From positions 124,001-188,000 of the forward strand of contig DAIMDW010000005.1 of assembly GCA_036725605.1 (NCBI GenBank): a stretch of 64,000 bases of DNA, read 5' to 3'. The first letter of the stretch is position 1; every line of letters starts with the position of its first letter. Both the position numbers and the translations under genes were made by a program. Origin of the DNA: CALBTQ01 sp036725605 (GTDB taxonomy: Bacteria; Lernaellota; Lernaellaia; Lernaellales; Lernaellaceae). The notes beneath the pieces are model-generated. The model searched no databases. It had not been told where the DNA came from and saw nothing but the letters and a program-made list of their open reading frames with translations. Shown in pieces: positions 35,247 through 44,615 of this stretch.

Positions 35247-36524
35247 TTAGTTGATATACCCCAGGCTGCGCAGTTTCTCTTCCAGGTCCGAGTCCAGCGG
35301 CTTTTCCTCGACCTTGGCGCGCTTGACCTTGTAGTGGTCCCGCAACATTTGTTTCAACTTGCCGGCCATCTGCTGGTTGCTCTTGAACAGATTGACTTTC
35401 TCGATCGGGTCGGTTTCCAGGTTGAACAGTTGGAAGCGCTTCTTTTTCAGGTCGTGAATCAGCTTCCAGTTCTGATGCACGACGCCCTTTTTCCTGGCCA
35501 TCCGGAACGTCTCGGCGAAGACCGTCCGTGGCGTGTCCACCTTGATTTTATTGCCTTTGATCGTGAACGTCTTGCCGGAAAACGCTTTGGGCGTTTGTTG
35601 CCCGATCAGCGTCAGCAGCGTCGGCGCGAGGTCCGATTCCTTGACCGTGGTTTTGATGCGCTGCGGGCTGAAGCCGGGCGCGCGGATCATCAGCGGAATG
35701 CGCAGCACCTCGTTGTACAGCGTCCGCGAGTGCCGCGTGCCGCCGTGGTCGCGGAACTCCTCGCCGTGGTCGGCCATGAACACGACGATCGTCTTGTCGT
35801 GCAGCCCCAGGTTGTCGAGCTTTTGCAACACGCGGCCGATGTGATGGTCGGTGAAGGCGATCTCGCTGTCGTATAAGTCGACCGGCTCGTTGCCGTAATC
35901 ATATCCCTCGTGTTTGAGGTAATCGTTGTGCGGATCGAAGTAGTGCAGCCAGAGGAAAAACGGTTTGTTGCTTTCGCCCAGTTCGTCCAGTTGCTTGATC
36001 GCGATGTCGCTGACTTCCCCCGAGCTGTGGATTTTCTTCGGGTGCCCTTTTTCCAATACGGAGTAGTCGAAGAAGTCGAAACCCTGATTAAAGTTGTACT
36101 TCGGCTCGAAAATGAAGTGGCTGACCACCGCCGCGGTGGCGTAGCCGTCTTTGCGCAATTGCTCGGCCAGGGTCAGATGCCGCTCGGCCAGCGGTTGTTT
36201 CCAATTGGTGATGCCGTGGTCGCGCGGCGGCAGCGAGGTCATGATCGAAGCCACCGAGGGCATGGTCCAGGGGCTGTGGCTGAAGGCCTGCTCGAACAGC
36301 GTGCTTTCTTTCGCCAGTTTGTCGATGTTGGGCGTGATCGGCCGTTGATAGCCGTAGCATCCCAGATGATCGGCGCGCAACGTGTCGACCAGAATCAGCA
36401 CGATGTTGTGCTTGACGGGGGGGGACGAACAACCTAGCGCCGCCGGCAAAAGCGCCGCCGCCAGAAAAAATATCAAAAGCGAATTATGCAAACCGGCCCG
36501 TCGCCGGATCGTGCGTTGATTCAT
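35247..36524 (-). CDS. Sulfatase-like lipoprotein (alkaline phosphatase superfamily)
   Basis: A 425-residue protein from ATG 36524 (MNQRTIRRRAGLHNSLLIF). The signal peptide ends in the lipobox-like ALGC. The sulfatase fold begins with NIVLILVDTLRADHLGCYG; SPWTMPSVASIMTSL occupies the nucleophile site, with T-M-P-S-V instead of C/S-x-P-x-R. FLWLHYFDPHNDY and VFMADHGEEFRDHGG supply the later metal ligands, and the protein ends in LRSLGYIN. True formylglycine-dependent sulfatase activity is therefore doubtful; a phosphotransferase or phosphodiesterase using Thr is possible. It is followed by two membrane-propeller genes. Confidence 0.88.
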   Translation of the reverse strand: MNQRTIRRRAGLHNSLLIFFLAAALLPAALGCSSPPVKHNIVLILVDTLRADHLGCYGYQRPITPNIDKLAKESTLFEQAFSHSPWTMPSVASIMTSLPPRDHGITNWKQPLAERHLTLAEQLRKDGYATAAVVSHFIFEPKYNFNQGFDFFDYSVLEKGHPKKIHSSGEVSDIAIKQLDELGESNKPFFLWLHYFDPHNDYLKHEGYDYGNEPVDLYDSEIAFTDHHIGRVLQKLDNLGLHDKTIVVFMADHGEEFRDHGGTRHSRTLYNEVLRIPLMIRAPGFSPQRIKTTVKESDLAPTLLTLIGQQTPKAFSGKTFTIKGNKIKVDTPRTVFAETFRMARKKGVVHQNWKLIHDLKKKRFQLFNLETDPIEKVNLFKSNQQMAGKLKQMLRDHYKVKRAKVEEKPLDSDLEEKLRSLGYIN

Positions 36525-36601
36525 CGGTCTTTCATACCCTTCCGTGGCCCATTGTTTTTCGCGCCGTTCAACTTTCGCGTGCGCCCTGGGAGTGTAGCAA
36601 T

Positions 36602-36629
36602 TTGAGCGATGATTTCAACCGTTTATAAA
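36602..36629 (+). promoter_or_regulatory. Possible sigma70-type promoter upstream of the hybrid kinase
   Basis: TTGAGC (36602-36607) and TATAAA (36624-36629) with a 16-nt spacer, in the AT-rich 278-bp intergenic region between the sulfatase-like and kinase genes. It would leave a leader of about 165 nt. Apart from this promoter, the region holds only a weak 65-codon frame without support. Confidence 0.4.
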
Positions 36630-36802
36630 GTTATGCATCCTGCGGAGTGTAGGAAAAGCTTTCAAAAACGATTAGTTCCGAGATTTGACGGCAAAAAAAA
36701 TATTAAAAGGAAGTGTTTCTTTTCGCCGGTTCTACCGATACGTATTCACGTGCAACAGCCAGGTGCTCTATCGGACGAACAACCTGACGAAAGATTGAAA
36801 AA

Positions 36803-39800
36803 ATGAGCCGCAGTGAAAACAAGGTATTCAATTTAAGAGAATACGGAACTCCTGAAATTCGCCAGCGAATATCGGTTTTGGAACGATTTCGTCTGCTTCT
36901 GGACTACGCCAACGACGCCGTATTCATCTTCGAGTATCCCTCCGGCGATCTGGTCGATTGCAACAGCCAGGCCCGTCGCTATGTCAACCACCGGGAGGGC
37001 GTTGAGTGCCATGCCAATTTTGCCGATCTTGTGCCGAATGAGGCGTGGGCGGAAGTACAACGCCAACTGACCGACTTCAACGACGATACGGTCAAAACGC
37101 AGCCGATCGAATCGCGGTTCATCGGCCGGGGGAGCAATATCCCGGTGGAAATCACCGTCGGTCTGGCCGAAATGGAAGACGCCGACTATGCGGTCGCGGT
37201 CATGCGCGACATCACCGAACGACGCCTGCAGGAACAGCGCTTGCGCGAGTCGGAGGAAAAATACCGCACTTTGGTGGAAACGGCCGGCGACGGGATCTGC
37301 ATCGTGCAGGACGAAAAAATCGCCTACGCCAATCCGAAAGTGGCCGAACTGCTTGGATATTCGCTGGATGAACTGCTTGGCGTTCACTTCGGCGAGGTCG
37401 TTCATCGCGACCATTTCAATCGTCTGATGCAGTTGTATCAACGCTATATCGACGGCAAAAACGAAAAGGGCGTCATCGAGGTCAATTTCGTCACCCGCGA
37501 CGGTTCCTATCGCCCGGTGGAGTTGACCGGCAGCGCTGTCTCGTTTGCGGGAAATCCGGCGAGCCTGGTGGTCATCCGCGATATTTCCATGCGCCGCAAA
37601 ACAGAGGAAAGACTGCGCGAAAGCCAGAAACAGTTCCGCCTGATCGCCGAGAACGTTTCCGATGTGATCTGGGTGCTGGACATGGATTTTCAGACCTTCA
37701 CGTTTCTCAGCCCTTCCGCCGAGCGCATGTACGGCATGTCGACCGCCGAGTTGACCGGCGAACCGATGCTCGACCGCCTGACGCCCGCGTCGCAAGCGGT
37801 GGTTCAACAAGTGATTGCGGAAGAAATGACGTTGTTTGAAAACGGCACGGTCGATTCGTACCGCACGCGCACGATGGAGCTGGAGCAACACCGCCGGGAC
37901 GGCAGCACCTTCTGGACCGAAGTACACGCTTCGTTTTTACGCGACGACAACGACAGACCCATCGGCATTCTGGGCGTGACGCGCGACATCTCCGAGCGCA
38001 AACGCCTGCAGGATGAGCAGCAAAAGCTGATCTCCCTGGTCGAGCGCAGTTCCGATTTGATCGGCGTATACACGCTGGACGGGCGGATGATCTACGTCAA
38101 CGAAAGCGGCCGCAAGATGATCGGCCTGGAACCGGATGAAGACCTGGCCGACAAAAATTACGTTCACCTTATGGATCAGCGCCAGCAGACGAGATTGTAT
38201 TCCGAAATCATCCCGGCCATCAAAAACCAGGGCTTCTGGCGCGGCGAAGGAACCTTGGTCCACATGCAAACCGGCGAGCCGGTCCATGTGGATATCCATA
38301 CGTTTACCATTTTTTCGCAATCCACCGGCGAACCGGCCTACTTCGCTACTGTGATGCGTGATATCAGCGAGCTGAAGCAGTCCGAACGAGCGCTCACGTT
38401 CCGTCTCGAAATCCTCCAAATTATTGCCGACATCTCGACCCGGTTTATCAACCTCGAATCGGGCCAAATTGACAGTGAAATCAACCAAGCTCTACAACGG
38501 TTGGGTCGGTTCGCCGGAGTGGATCAGTGCTTCTATTATGTCATCGGCCCCGATGGGAAAACGGCTTATAAAACCCATCATTGGCTGCACAACACGCCCG
38601 TTTCGCCGGCCCATACGATGCGCACCATCGATACGGAAAAATTCCCGTGGTTGCTGGTTCACTTGAATCGCTTCGAACCGATTTTCCTGTCCAGCATCGA
38701 CGACTTGCCCGCCGAGGCCGTCGCCGAACGCGAGTTCATGACCGCCTCCGGTCTGCGTTCGATCGTCTTTGTGCCCATCGCCCTGGGCGGTCGCCTGGCC
38801 GGCGTGCTGGGCATGGACTGCGTCGGCGACAACCACGCCTGGACCCCCGAATACGCCTCCATGCTCGCCACCATGGGCGTGATTCTCGCCAGCGTGTTGG
38901 CGCATCAGAAAAAGGAAATCGCCCTCGCCAAATCCCGGGCGCAATTCACCGCGTTCATGGATCATCTCCCCGCCGGCGTGTTCATCAAAGACGAAAACGG
39001 CCAGATGGAATACGTCAACGAGTACCTCAAGCAGAACTACGATGCCGGTCGTTGGCTGGGTTTGTCGACCGATGCTTTTTTCACCGAGAACATCGCGCGG
39101 AAAATGATCGACCAGGACGAGCGGGCGATTCGCGAGGGCGTCGTTTCCGATACCTATGAGCTCACCGACATCCGCGGCGATAAGCGGCACGTCCAGATAT
39201 ACAAGTTCGCCATTCCGGGCATGGGCAAAACGCCGCTGGTCGGCGGCATCGGATTGGACATCACCAAGCTGGCGCAGGCCGAAGAGGAAAAGGACCGCAT
39301 CGGGGAACAACTACGGCAGGCGCAAAAAATGGAATCCATCGGGCGTCTGGCCGGCGGCATCGCGCACGACTTCAACAACATTCTGACCGGCATTCTCGGT
39401 TATGCCGACTATCTGTTGGTGGTCACCGAAGGACAAACCGAGCTGGCCGGCGATCTGATGGAAATCAAGCACGCGGCCGAGCACGCCGCCGAACTGACCC
39501 AGCAGCTGCTGGCCTTCAGCCGCAAGCAGATGATCAGCCCCAAGACGATCTCCCTCAACGATCTGATCAACAATTCCAAACGCATGCTCGAGCGGATCAT
39601 CGGTGAGGACGTGCGTTTCTATGCGCAGTTGGACGTCAAGCTTCATCCGATCAAGGCCGACCCCTCGCAGATCAACCAGGTGCTGGTCAACCTGGCCGTC
39701 AACGCCCGCGACGCCATGTCCGAGGGCGGCAAGCTCATCTTTAAGACCGCCAACGTCCACTTCGATGAAACCGCTTGCCGGTGGAATACCGAAGCCACGC

Positions 39801-40450
39801 CCGGCTACTTCACGCTGCTGTCGGTTACCGACACCGGGCACGGCATCGACCAGGAAATTCTCAATAAAATCTTCGAGCCGTTCTTCACCACCAAGAAAAA
39901 GGACCAGGGCACCGGCCTGGGCCTGGCCACGGTCTACGGCATCGTCAAGCAAAACGGCGGCTTCATCACCGTGCATTCGCAACCCAACGAGGGCACGACC
40001 TTCAACGTCTATTTCCCCGCCGTACTCAACGAAGCGGCGTCCGAGGATAAGTCGAGCAAAAAGAGCGAATTGAGCCACGGCACCGAAACCATCCTTCTGG
40101 CCGAAGACGAAAAAATCGTCCGCGAGCTGGTGCGCAAGGTGCTGACCAAGTGCGGTTACCAGGTGATCGTCGCCGGCGACGGGCTCGAGGCTTATCGCCT
40201 CTACAAACAAAAGCAAAACGAAATCGATCTGGTCCTGACCGACGTGATCATGCCCGGCATGAACGGCCGCCGGCTTTACGAAATGATTCGCCTGTTCAAT
40301 CCCAAGGCGAAAGTCGTGTTCATGTCCGGCTATGCCGAAAACACGCTGACCAGCCAGGGGGTGGTCGAGCCGGGCATGAAGCTGCTGCCCAAGCCCTTCA
40401 ACCAGTTCGATCTGCTCAAAATCATCCGGCAAACGCTCGATGGCCAATAA
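36803..40450 (+). CDS. Hybrid sensor histidine kinase with five PAS domains, GAF and receiver
   Basis: A 1215-residue cytoplasmic protein from ATG 36803 (MSRSENKVFNLREYG). Domains in order: PAS (~28-140), PAS (~150-265), PAS (~275-400), PAS (~408-525), GAF (~535-700), PAS (~712-825), HisKA with GGIAHDFNNIL (phospho-acceptor His855), HATPase with NARDAM, DTGHGID and GTGLGLATVYGI (~955-1072), and a C-terminal receiver with LLAEDE, phospho-acceptor Asp1147 in VLTDVIMPG, and Lys1197 in LPKPF. No transmembrane segment is seen, so it senses internal or soluble cues such as redox state or small ligands. No separate response regulator lies nearby; phosphate may be used within the protein or passed to a distant partner. 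Confidence 0.95.
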   Translation: MSRSENKVFNLREYGTPEIRQRISVLERFRLLLDYANDAVFIFEYPSGDLVDCNSQARRYVNHREGVECHANFADLVPNEAWAEVQRQLTDFNDDTVKTQPIESRFIGRGSNIPVEITVGLAEMEDADYAVAVMRDITERRLQEQRLRESEEKYRTLVETAGDGICIVQDEKIAYANPKVAELLGYSLDELLGVHFGEVVHRDHFNRLMQLYQRYIDGKNEKGVIEVNFVTRDGSYRPVELTGSAVSFAGNPASLVVIRDISMRRKTEERLRESQKQFRLIAENVSDVIWVLDMDFQTFTFLSPSAERMYGMSTAELTGEPMLDRLTPASQAVVQQVIAEEMTLFENGTVDSYRTRTMELEQHRRDGSTFWTEVHASFLRDDNDRPIGILGVTRDISERKRLQDEQQKLISLVERSSDLIGVYTLDGRMIYVNESGRKMIGLEPDEDLADKNYVHLMDQRQQTRLYSEIIPAIKNQGFWRGEGTLVHMQTGEPVHVDIHTFTIFSQSTGEPAYFATVMRDISELKQSERALTFRLEILQIIADISTRFINLESGQIDSEINQALQRLGRFAGVDQCFYYVIGPDGKTAYKTHHWLHNTPVSPAHTMRTIDTEKFPWLLVHLNRFEPIFLSSIDDLPAEAVAEREFMTASGLRSIVFVPIALGGRLAGVLGMDCVGDNHAWTPEYASMLATMGVILASVLAHQKKEIALAKSRAQFTAFMDHLPAGVFIKDENGQMEYVNEYLKQNYDAGRWLGLSTDAFFTENIARKMIDQDERAIREGVVSDTYELTDIRGDKRHVQIYKFAIPGMGKTPLVGGIGLDITKLAQAEEEKDRIGEQLRQAQKMESIGRLAGGIAHDFNNILTGILGYADYLLVVTEGQTELAGDLMEIKHAAEHAAELTQQLLAFSRKQMISPKTISLNDLINNSKRMLERIIGEDVRFYAQLDVKLHPIKADPSQINQVLVNLAVNARDAMSEGGKLIFKTANVHFDETACRWNTEATPGYFTLLSVTDTGHGIDQEILNKIFEPFFTTKKKDQGTGLGLATVYGIVKQNGGFITVHSQPNEGTTFNVYFPAVLNEAASEDKSSKKSELSHGTETILLAEDEKIVRELVRKVLTKCGYQVIVAGDGLEAYRLYKQKQNEIDLVLTDVIMPGMNGRRLYEMIRLFNPKAKVVFMSGYAENTLTSQGVVEPGMKLLPKPFNQFDLLKIIRQTLDGQ

Positions 40451-40469
40451 CGGTCACGCGTTTAAATAA

Positions 40470-40505
40470 AACCGCCCGGACCATCACCCGGGCGGTTTTC
40501 CTTTT
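40470..40505. terminator. Rho-independent (likely bidirectional) terminator between kinase and aldolase genes
   Basis: A perfect 10-bp stem (AACCGCCCGG at 40470-40479 with CCGGGCGGTT at 40488-40497) with an 8-nt loop and a T-rich tract after it on the plus strand. A-rich sequence on the other side gives a T tract on the minus strand too, suited to two convergent genes. Confidence 0.9.
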
Positions 40506-40516
40506 AAACTGAAGAG

Positions 40517-41488
40517 CTACGCGCGATTGGCGCTGCCCAGCACGTTGATGTTCTTGTGTTTGATCAGCTCGATCAACTCGTCGCGGGCCGGCCCCAGGTA
40601 CTTGCGCGGGTCGAACTCCTTGGGCTTGGTGTACAGCACCTCGCGCACCTTGGCCGTTACCGCCAGGCGCCCGTCGGAGTCGATGTTGATCTTGCACACC
40701 GCCGAGGTCGCCGCCTGGCGCAGTTGCTCCTCGGGCACGCCCACCGCGCCTTCCAGGCCGCCGCCGTACTGATTGATCAGCTCGACGTACTTGGGCACCA
40801 CGCTCGACGCGCCGTGCAGCACGATCGGGAAACCCGGAATGCGCTGTTCGACTTCCTGCAAAATATCGAAACGCAAAGGCGGCACGCTTTCGCCCGGGCC
40901 CACCTTGAATTTGAACGCGCCATGACTCGTACCTATTGAAATTGCAAGCGAATCCACCCCGGTGCGTTTCACGAAATCTTCCACCTCTTCGGGCTTGGTG
41001 TAGTGGCTGACCTCGTGCGACACCTCGTCCTCGATGCCCGCCAGCACGCCCAGTTCGCCCTCGACGGTTACGTCGTACTTGTGCGCGTATTCGACGACCT
41101 TCCGCGTCAGCGCGATGTTGTCCTCGTACGAATGCGCCGATCCGTCGATCATCACCGAACTGAAACCGGTCTCGATGCAGTTCACGCACAGCTCGTACGT
41201 ATCCCCGTGATCCAGGTGGAGCGTGATCGGAATCTCGCTGCCCAACTCGCGCGCCAACTGCACCGCGCCCTGCGCCATGTAGCGCAGCAACGTCTGATTC
41301 GCGTACTTGCGCGCGCCGCTGCTTACCTGCAAAATAACCGGCGAGTTCGTCTGCGCACAACCGATGATGATCGCCTGCAACTGCTCAAGATTATTGAAGT
41401 TATACGCCGGAATCGCATACTTCCCGGCCATCGCCTTGGCGAACATATCTCTGGTGTTGACCAGCCCCAAATCCTTGTAACTAACCAT
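40517..41488 (-). CDS. fba: Class II fructose-bisphosphate aldolase
   Basis: A 323-residue protein from ATG 41488 (MVSYKDLGLVNTRDMFAK) with AAGGGAG eight bases upstream. It cleaves fructose 1,6-bisphosphate to glyceraldehyde 3-phosphate and dihydroxyacetone phosphate in glycolysis, or the reverse in gluconeogenesis. Zn2+ ligands and active-site segments are visible: HLDHGDTYELC, MIDGSAHSYEDNIALTRKVVEYAH, VEGELGVLAGIEDEV, ISIGTSHGAFKF and VLHGASSVVP. Length and motifs are typical for a metal-dependent class II enzyme. It is a housekeeping gene transcribed alone, ending at the shared terminator. Confidence 0.95.
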   Translation of the reverse strand: MVSYKDLGLVNTRDMFAKAMAGKYAIPAYNFNNLEQLQAIIIGCAQTNSPVILQVSSGARKYANQTLLRYMAQGAVQLARELGSEIPITLHLDHGDTYELCVNCIETGFSSVMIDGSAHSYEDNIALTRKVVEYAHKYDVTVEGELGVLAGIEDEVSHEVSHYTKPEEVEDFVKRTGVDSLAISIGTSHGAFKFKVGPGESVPPLRFDILQEVEQRIPGFPIVLHGASSVVPKYVELINQYGGGLEGAVGVPEEQLRQAATSAVCKINIDSDGRLAVTAKVREVLYTKPKEFDPRKYLGPARDELIELIKHKNINVLGSANRA

Positions 41489-41580
41489 TGTTTGTACTCC
41501 CTTGATAAACGATTCCAGCTCTTTTCATTAACTGCTTAATACTTATGCTCTTGAGGGAATTTGTCAAAGACAATTCCGCA

Positions 41581-43152
41581 TTAATCGCGTCGGCGGTACA
41601 AATCCAGAATCACCGGGGCCTGGGGCGGAATGTCGCCGGTCACCAACCGTGTTTCGGTCGGCGAGGTGGCGATCAGCGCGGCTTCGCGGACAAAATCCTC
41701 CGACCCGACGATAGTTTCGAGTTTCTCCAGCAGCAGTTTGGGCGCATCCTTTTCCAGAATCATCGACGATCCCAGGCGCACGATCACGATGTACCGCGGC
41801 CGGTTGCGCTCGACCTCCCGCAAAACGTCCTGCTGCCACTGCCATGCCCGTCGATGCGTCGTGCCCAGCGGGTAGGTGAACACGAACTTCGTCGCGCTCT
41901 TGCGTTGCGCATGGTAGAGAAACTGCCCCTCGGTGCCGGCAATGAAAATCGATTCTTCCGGCCACGTGTGCTCGCGCAGGTAGCGGCCGATCTCTTCGCC
42001 TTCCATGAACGGATTGAGCCCGTATAGGATCCGCGACAATTGCGGTCCGGCGGCGAAAAGCTTTGCCTGGGTCAGCGTCGGATAAACCAAGGCCAACAGG
42101 AGCAGTACGACAACAAGCCCTTGGCGCAATACCGGCGACGCTTTGGCCGCTTCGAGGCGACTCAACAGGCGATCCAGCCCGATCCCCGCCGCCAGGCACA
42201 ACGGCGGCAGCAGTTGAATGAAGTAATGCGGCGTGAAGCGGCCCGACGCCGCCGTGCCGATCCCCGCGCCGATCAGCCACAGCAGCACGAAGGTCAAATC
42301 CGTCCACCGTTCGCGCCGGCGCGCCAGGGCGATTATCCCGCCGATCCCCAGCGCCGCCAGCGGCCAGTCGCGCACCAGCATCCCACGCTTGAGCACCTGA
42401 TAGACAAACGCGCGCAGACGATCGAGGGTCGACAGCGCCGTCGTGTAATCGAGGTTGTACCCGTACGCCCAGTACAGGTAATCGACGACGGTCCCTTTCC
42501 AGGCGAACAGCGCCAGCACGATTCCCTCGGTTGCGACGAGGCCGAGGCCGGCCAACACAAGGCCAAGCAACCGACGTCGGTTCGTGGTCGGCCGCAGCAA
42601 AATCAGCGTCGCGACGGCCAGCCCTTCGGCCAGCGCCACCGGTTTGGTCAGCGCGGCCAGCGCGAACAACACGCCGCCGAGCAGATCGGTCGCCCAAGCC
42701 CCTTCTTCTCGTCGAGACAGCAGCCACAGCGCGCCGACGGTCAGCGGAACCATGAACATCTCGGCGTTGCCGCTAAAGCCGAAGTACGCCGGCGCGGCCA
42801 TCGTCGGGGCCAGCAGCGCCGCGCTCAACGCCCCGGCGCGCACGCCGAATTTCCGCACGGCGAACAGCGCGAACAACACGGCCGTCAGCGTCGCGGTCAG
42901 CGCGAACATCAAGCGCAGGTAGGGCACAGAGCGTCCGCCTGCCAGCAACAGCCAATAGGCGCAAAACACGCCGGGCGGTTTGGTCTCGACCAGATCGAGG
43001 TACAGCGTGTCGCCCTGGTGCATCCGGTCGGCCATGTAGGCGTAGCCGCCCTCGTCGCGCTCCAGCGGCACCGACAGCAGCGGCAGACGCAGCGCAAACG
43101 CGGCGACGATCATCGCCGCGGCCAGCCAGATCCAGCGCCGCGCCCCGTTCAT
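41581..43152 (-). CDS. GT-C (ArnT/PMT-like) membrane glycosyltransferase
   Basis: A 523-residue polytopic protein whose ATG (43152-43150) overlaps the stop of the radical SAM gene as ATGA. The first loop has PLERDEGGYAYMADRM, the standard GT-C acidic motif, followed by TKPPGVFCAYWLL and about ten helices. A soluble end (~375-523) follows. It is the most ArnT-like of the GT-C enzymes here and would transfer a polyprenyl-linked sugar on the periplasmic face. The acceptor is unknown. Confidence 0.87.
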   Translation of the reverse strand: MNGARRWIWLAAAMIVAAFALRLPLLSVPLERDEGGYAYMADRMHQGDTLYLDLVETKPPGVFCAYWLLLAGGRSVPYLRLMFALTATLTAVLFALFAVRKFGVRAGALSAALLAPTMAAPAYFGFSGNAEMFMVPLTVGALWLLSRREEGAWATDLLGGVLFALAALTKPVALAEGLAVATLILLRPTTNRRRLLGLVLAGLGLVATEGIVLALFAWKGTVVDYLYWAYGYNLDYTTALSTLDRLRAFVYQVLKRGMLVRDWPLAALGIGGIIALARRRERWTDLTFVLLWLIGAGIGTAASGRFTPHYFIQLLPPLCLAAGIGLDRLLSRLEAAKASPVLRQGLVVVLLLLALVYPTLTQAKLFAAGPQLSRILYGLNPFMEGEEIGRYLREHTWPEESIFIAGTEGQFLYHAQRKSATKFVFTYPLGTTHRRAWQWQQDVLREVERNRPRYIVIVRLGSSMILEKDAPKLLLEKLETIVGSEDFVREAALIATSPTETRLVTGDIPPQAPVILDLYRRRD

Positions 43153-44039
43153 CGTTTGTCCAATCGCGTCAGGCCGAACTCGCGCGCGGCGTCGTAGGCG
43201 GCCTGCATTTCATCGACGGTCGGTCGCCGGCGCAGGTCTTCGTGCCGGTACGCGTGAAAGCACGGATGATACTGCCCCATGATGTTCACGTAGGTGAACG
43301 TGCTTATCTCGCGCGCCAGAAAACGCATCGCCTCGCGCGATCCGGCCAGGTTTTCGGGCATCACCAGGTGGCGCACCAGCAAGCCGCGTCGCGCCGTGCC
43401 GGTCGCGTCGGTTTCCAAATCGCCCGTCTGATGGTGCATTTCGCGCAGCGCCGCCTGCACGACGGTCGGATAATCCGGCGCATGCGCCAGCCGCTCGGCG
43501 ACCGCCTCGTCGGCGAACTTGTAATCGGGCATGTAAATGTCCACCACGCCCGCGAGCAGTTGCAGCGTGTCGACGCGATCGTAACCGCCCGTGTTGTACG
43601 CCACCGCCAGGTCGAAGCCGTGCGCGCGCGCCAGCGCCAGTGCGTCGAGCCACTGCGGCACGACGTGCGTGGGCGTTACCAGGTTCAGGTTGTGGCAGCC
43701 GTTGCGTTGGATCGTCAGAAAGATTGCGGCCAGATCGTCGCTCGTCGTTTCGCCGCCGGCCAGGCCGTGGCTGATGTCCTCGTTCTGGCAGAATTCGCAG
43801 GCCAGGTTGCAGCCGGAAAAAAAGACCGTGCCGCTGCCGTGCCGCCCGACCAGCGGCCGCTCTTCGCCGAAGTGCGGACCGTACGAGGCGACGATCGCCC
43901 GCGCTCCGACGCGGCAAAAGCCCAACTCGCCGCGCGTGCGATCGACCCCGCAAGCGCGCGGGCACAGGTCGCAGGCGCGCAGGCGCTCATGGGCGATGCG
44001 GGCGCGTTCGGCCAGTTGCGCGGCGTCGAGCGTGGGCAT
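43149..44039 (-). CDS. PflX-like radical SAM protein (COG1313)
   Basis: A 296-residue protein from ATG 44039 (MPTLDAAQLAERARIAHE) with AAGGAGG four bases upstream. Four N-terminal cysteines (Cys23, Cys26, Cys30, Cys42) precede the radical SAM motif CNLACEFC (Cys77, Cys81, Cys84). The remainder (NLVTPTHVVPQWLDAL; YMPDYKFADE; RHLVMPENLAGS) matches the PflX group, related to glycyl-radical enzyme activases but of unsettled function. It has no adjacent glycyl-radical enzyme. It is instead coupled by ATGA to a GT-C transferase. Confidence 0.9.
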   Translation of the reverse strand: MPTLDAAQLAERARIAHERLRACDLCPRACGVDRTRGELGFCRVGARAIVASYGPHFGEERPLVGRHGSGTVFFSGCNLACEFCQNEDISHGLAGGETTSDDLAAIFLTIQRNGCHNLNLVTPTHVVPQWLDALALARAHGFDLAVAYNTGGYDRVDTLQLLAGVVDIYMPDYKFADEAVAERLAHAPDYPTVVQAALREMHHQTGDLETDATGTARRGLLVRHLVMPENLAGSREAMRFLAREISTFTYVNIMGQYHPCFHAYRHEDLRRRPTVDEMQAAYDAAREFGLTRLDKR

Positions 44040-44048
44040 GATCCTCCT

Positions 44049-44537
44049 TCAAATGCACGCGGCGTAGCAGGTCTTCGTTTCGCTCAGGCACGCGGCGTAG
44101 CAATCCCAATCCTCGCCGCAGGCCGCGCCGCATTCGTCGGCGTCGGCGTTGCACGCGTCCAGACACGCCGGCTGCCAGCCGCATGCCTGTTCCTGGCAGT
44201 TGACGAGCAAGTCCTCGCACGCCGCCAGCTTGCCCTCGTCGCCGCCGGTCGCGGCGCAACAGTCGTTGAACGCCGCGATGCACCCGGCGCACTCCAGCGC
44301 ACAGGCGGTGTAGTCGGCGCGGCAATCGTCGACGCACGCGGCGTCGAAACCGGAGCAGGTCGCCGCGCAGTCGAACTCGGCGAGCAGGCACGTTTCCTCG
44401 CAGGCGCAGGCGGTCTCGTCCACGTTGTCGAAATCGCCGCCGTCGTTTTCGTCCTCCTCGTCGGCCGGGCCGTCCGAGCAGGCGAAGGCGCAGGCGAGCG
44501 TCAGGCTCAGCAGCAAAACGCAAACCCAATAGCGCAT
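44049..44537 (-). CDS. Cys-rich exported protein, putative lipoprotein with Cx3C repeats
   Basis: A 162-residue protein from ATG 44537 (MRYWVCVLLLSLTLACAFA) with AAGGAA six bases upstream. The signal sequence ends at FACS, a weak lipobox, followed by an acidic stretch (~22-40). The rest holds 24 cysteines counting the putative lipidated one, many as Cx3C pairs (CEETC, CAATC, CVDDC, CALEC, CLDAC, CGAAC, and CYAAC twice). Spaced Cx3C pairs suggest small helical hairpins held by disulfides. No known domain was recognised. It precedes the PflX-like gene by 9 bp and may be co-transcribed. Confidence 0.85.
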   Translation of the reverse strand: MRYWVCVLLLSLTLACAFACSDGPADEEDENDGGDFDNVDETACACEETCLLAEFDCAATCSGFDAACVDDCRADYTACALECAGCIAAFNDCCAATGGDEGKLAACEDLLVNCQEQACGWQPACLDACNADADECGAACGEDWDCYAACLSETKTCYAACI

Positions 44538-44615
44538 CGTTGTTCCTTGCGATAATCTATTTGCGGATTGTAGCGAATCGCGCCGGGACGCGAAACCGGA
44601 AAGAAGCGGAAGAAC

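Noticed and set aside
36609..36806. 65-codon frame before the hybrid kinase
   Set aside because: No ribosome-binding site or domain; it lies in the leader and its stop overlaps the kinase start.
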